From Sandarakinorhabdus cyanobacteriorum (GTDB lineage: Bacteria; Pseudomonadota; Alphaproteobacteria; Sphingomonadales; Sphingomonadaceae), in the NCBI RefSeq assembly GCF_002251755.1, contig NZ_NOXT01000126.1, positions 1 through 36,005 on the forward strand: a DNA stretch of 36,005 nt. Direction: 5' to 3'. This document shows positions 35,564-36,005 of the stretch, piece after piece (position 1 is the first letter of the stretch; each line of letters opens with the position of its first letter). The notes beneath the pieces are model-generated. The model was given only the letters and a program-made list of their open reading frames with translations. It was not told the DNA's origin and did not search any database. A program made the translations under genes and the position numbers.

Positions 35564-35945
35564 ACAGGGCTTCACCCTGGTGGAACTGGTGGTGGCCATC
35601 ACCATCATCGGCATCGCCGCGGCCGCCATCGTGCTCAGCCTGCCCGGTGCCGGGGAGGACGCGCGCCGCTCCGCCCTGCGCCTCGCCGCCCACGCCAGCG
35701 CCGCCCGCGATGCCGCGATCCTGACCGGCCGGACCGTGCTGCTCACCCCCGGCCCCACCGGCTGGCAGGCCGGCGACCTGCCCACGGTGCGCCTGCCCGC
35801 CGGCCAGAGCCTGATCAGCGAGCCGGCCGGGCCGATCCTGTTCGATCCCACCGGCCTCGCCAGCCCGGCCCGCCTCGCCATCCGGTCGGGCGAAGCCAGC
35901 GCCACCGTCACCATCACCGCCGCCGGAGCCATAAATGCGCGGTGA
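35538..35945 (+). CDS. gspH: Type II secretion minor pseudopilin GspH
   Basis: GspH is a minor pseudopilin near the tip of the pseudopilus. The 135-residue product from ATG 35538 has an 11-residue leader ending TSEQG|FTLVELVVAITIIGIA, with Glu at mature position 5, then a small beta-rich domain. The start overlaps the end of gspG by 26 bases in another frame, so translation is coupled. An upstream open frame to 35214 is a shadow of gspG. The leader carries no basic residue, which is unusual. Confidence 0.85.
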   Translation: MTSAPGTSEQGFTLVELVVAITIIGIAAAAIVLSLPGAGEDARRSALRLAAHASAARDAAILTGRTVLLTPGPTGWQAGDLPTVRLPAGQSLISEPAGPILFDPTGLASPARLAIRSGEASATVTITAAGAINAR

Positions 35946-36005
35946 GTGCCTGCCTCAATCCTCCCCCTCTGGGGGAGGTGGCAGCCGCAGGCTGACGGAG
36001 GGGGC
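35935..36005 (+). CDS. Possible start of gspI (partial, runs off the window)
   Basis: An ATG at 35935 overlaps the gspH stop and opens a frame that stays open to the window end. GspI normally follows GspH and starts with a short leader and FTLIEVLVAL. Here the first 23 codons (MRGECLPQSSPSGGGG and on) read through the second copy of the dispersed repeat, and no prepilin motif is reached before 36005. The identity rests on position only. Confidence 0.35.
   Translation, partial: MRGECLPQSSPSGGGGSRRLTEG
35955..36005 (-). repeat. Short palindromic dispersed repeat, copy 2 (inverted)
   Basis: On the minus strand it reads like copy 1: CCCCCTCCG, a GCCTGCGGC middle and CCACCTCCCCCAGAGGGGGA. The core CTCCCCCTCTGGGGGAG is at 35961-35977. 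The unit may continue beyond the window. It begins 20 bases after the ATG of the putative gspI. Confidence 0.75.

Overview
The window is high-GC DNA that looks like the chromosome of an alphaproteobacterium, most likely a sphingomonad (inference). The gene set and order support this: aroA, cmk, rpsA and ihfB on one strand, a neighbouring FYDLN-type zinc-ribbon protein, and a Tim44-like/MltA/Smr trio. The species cannot be named from sequence alone.

Left third (1 to about 10350): part of a decayed integrative element. An IS3-family insertion sequence (1-1234, running off the left edge) sits in a trbK-like gene, of which only the last 30 codons remain. Behind it are trbL, trbF, trbG and trbI of a P-type conjugative type IV secretion system and a DUF2274 gene. 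trbG carries two compensating frameshifts, and the LysR-type regulator after the cluster has lost its DNA-binding half. Next come an AlpA-like regulator, a hipBA toxin-antitoxin pair with an operator-like inverted repeat, and a P4-type tyrosine integrase. The integrase lies against the 3' end of guaA, a known island integration site, so the right attachment site is probably near 10350.

Middle (10351 to about 23590): core chromosome. It holds guaA, a hot-dog thioesterase, tRNA-Ala(GGC), the zinc-ribbon gene, aroA (class II EPSP synthase motifs), cmk, rpsA, ihfB, tRNA-Leu(TAA), an arginase/agmatinase-family hydrolase, a Tim44-like protein, mltA and an Smr-domain gene. A wecB-like epimerase and a Tat-exported FAD oxidoreductase are wedged on the opposite strand between aroA and cmk.

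Right (23667 to 36005): a crotonase, a cytochrome P450 and a frameshifted thioesterase form one translationally coupled operon, followed by a cyclophilin, a DEAD-box helicase with a DECD motif and a DmpA/BapA-type P1 peptidase. A type II secretion operon, gspC-D-E-F-G-H and probably the start of gspI, runs off the right edge. Upstream of gspC is a good PHO-box-like sequence. Two inverted copies of a short palindromic repeat lie exactly at the starts of gspG and of the putative gspI, where they would be translated as prepilin leader sequence.

No CRISPR array, rRNA gene or clearly new defence system was seen. The strongest unusual points are the repeat-derived prepilin leaders, the possible phosphate control of the secretion operon, and the stepwise decay of the conjugation module.
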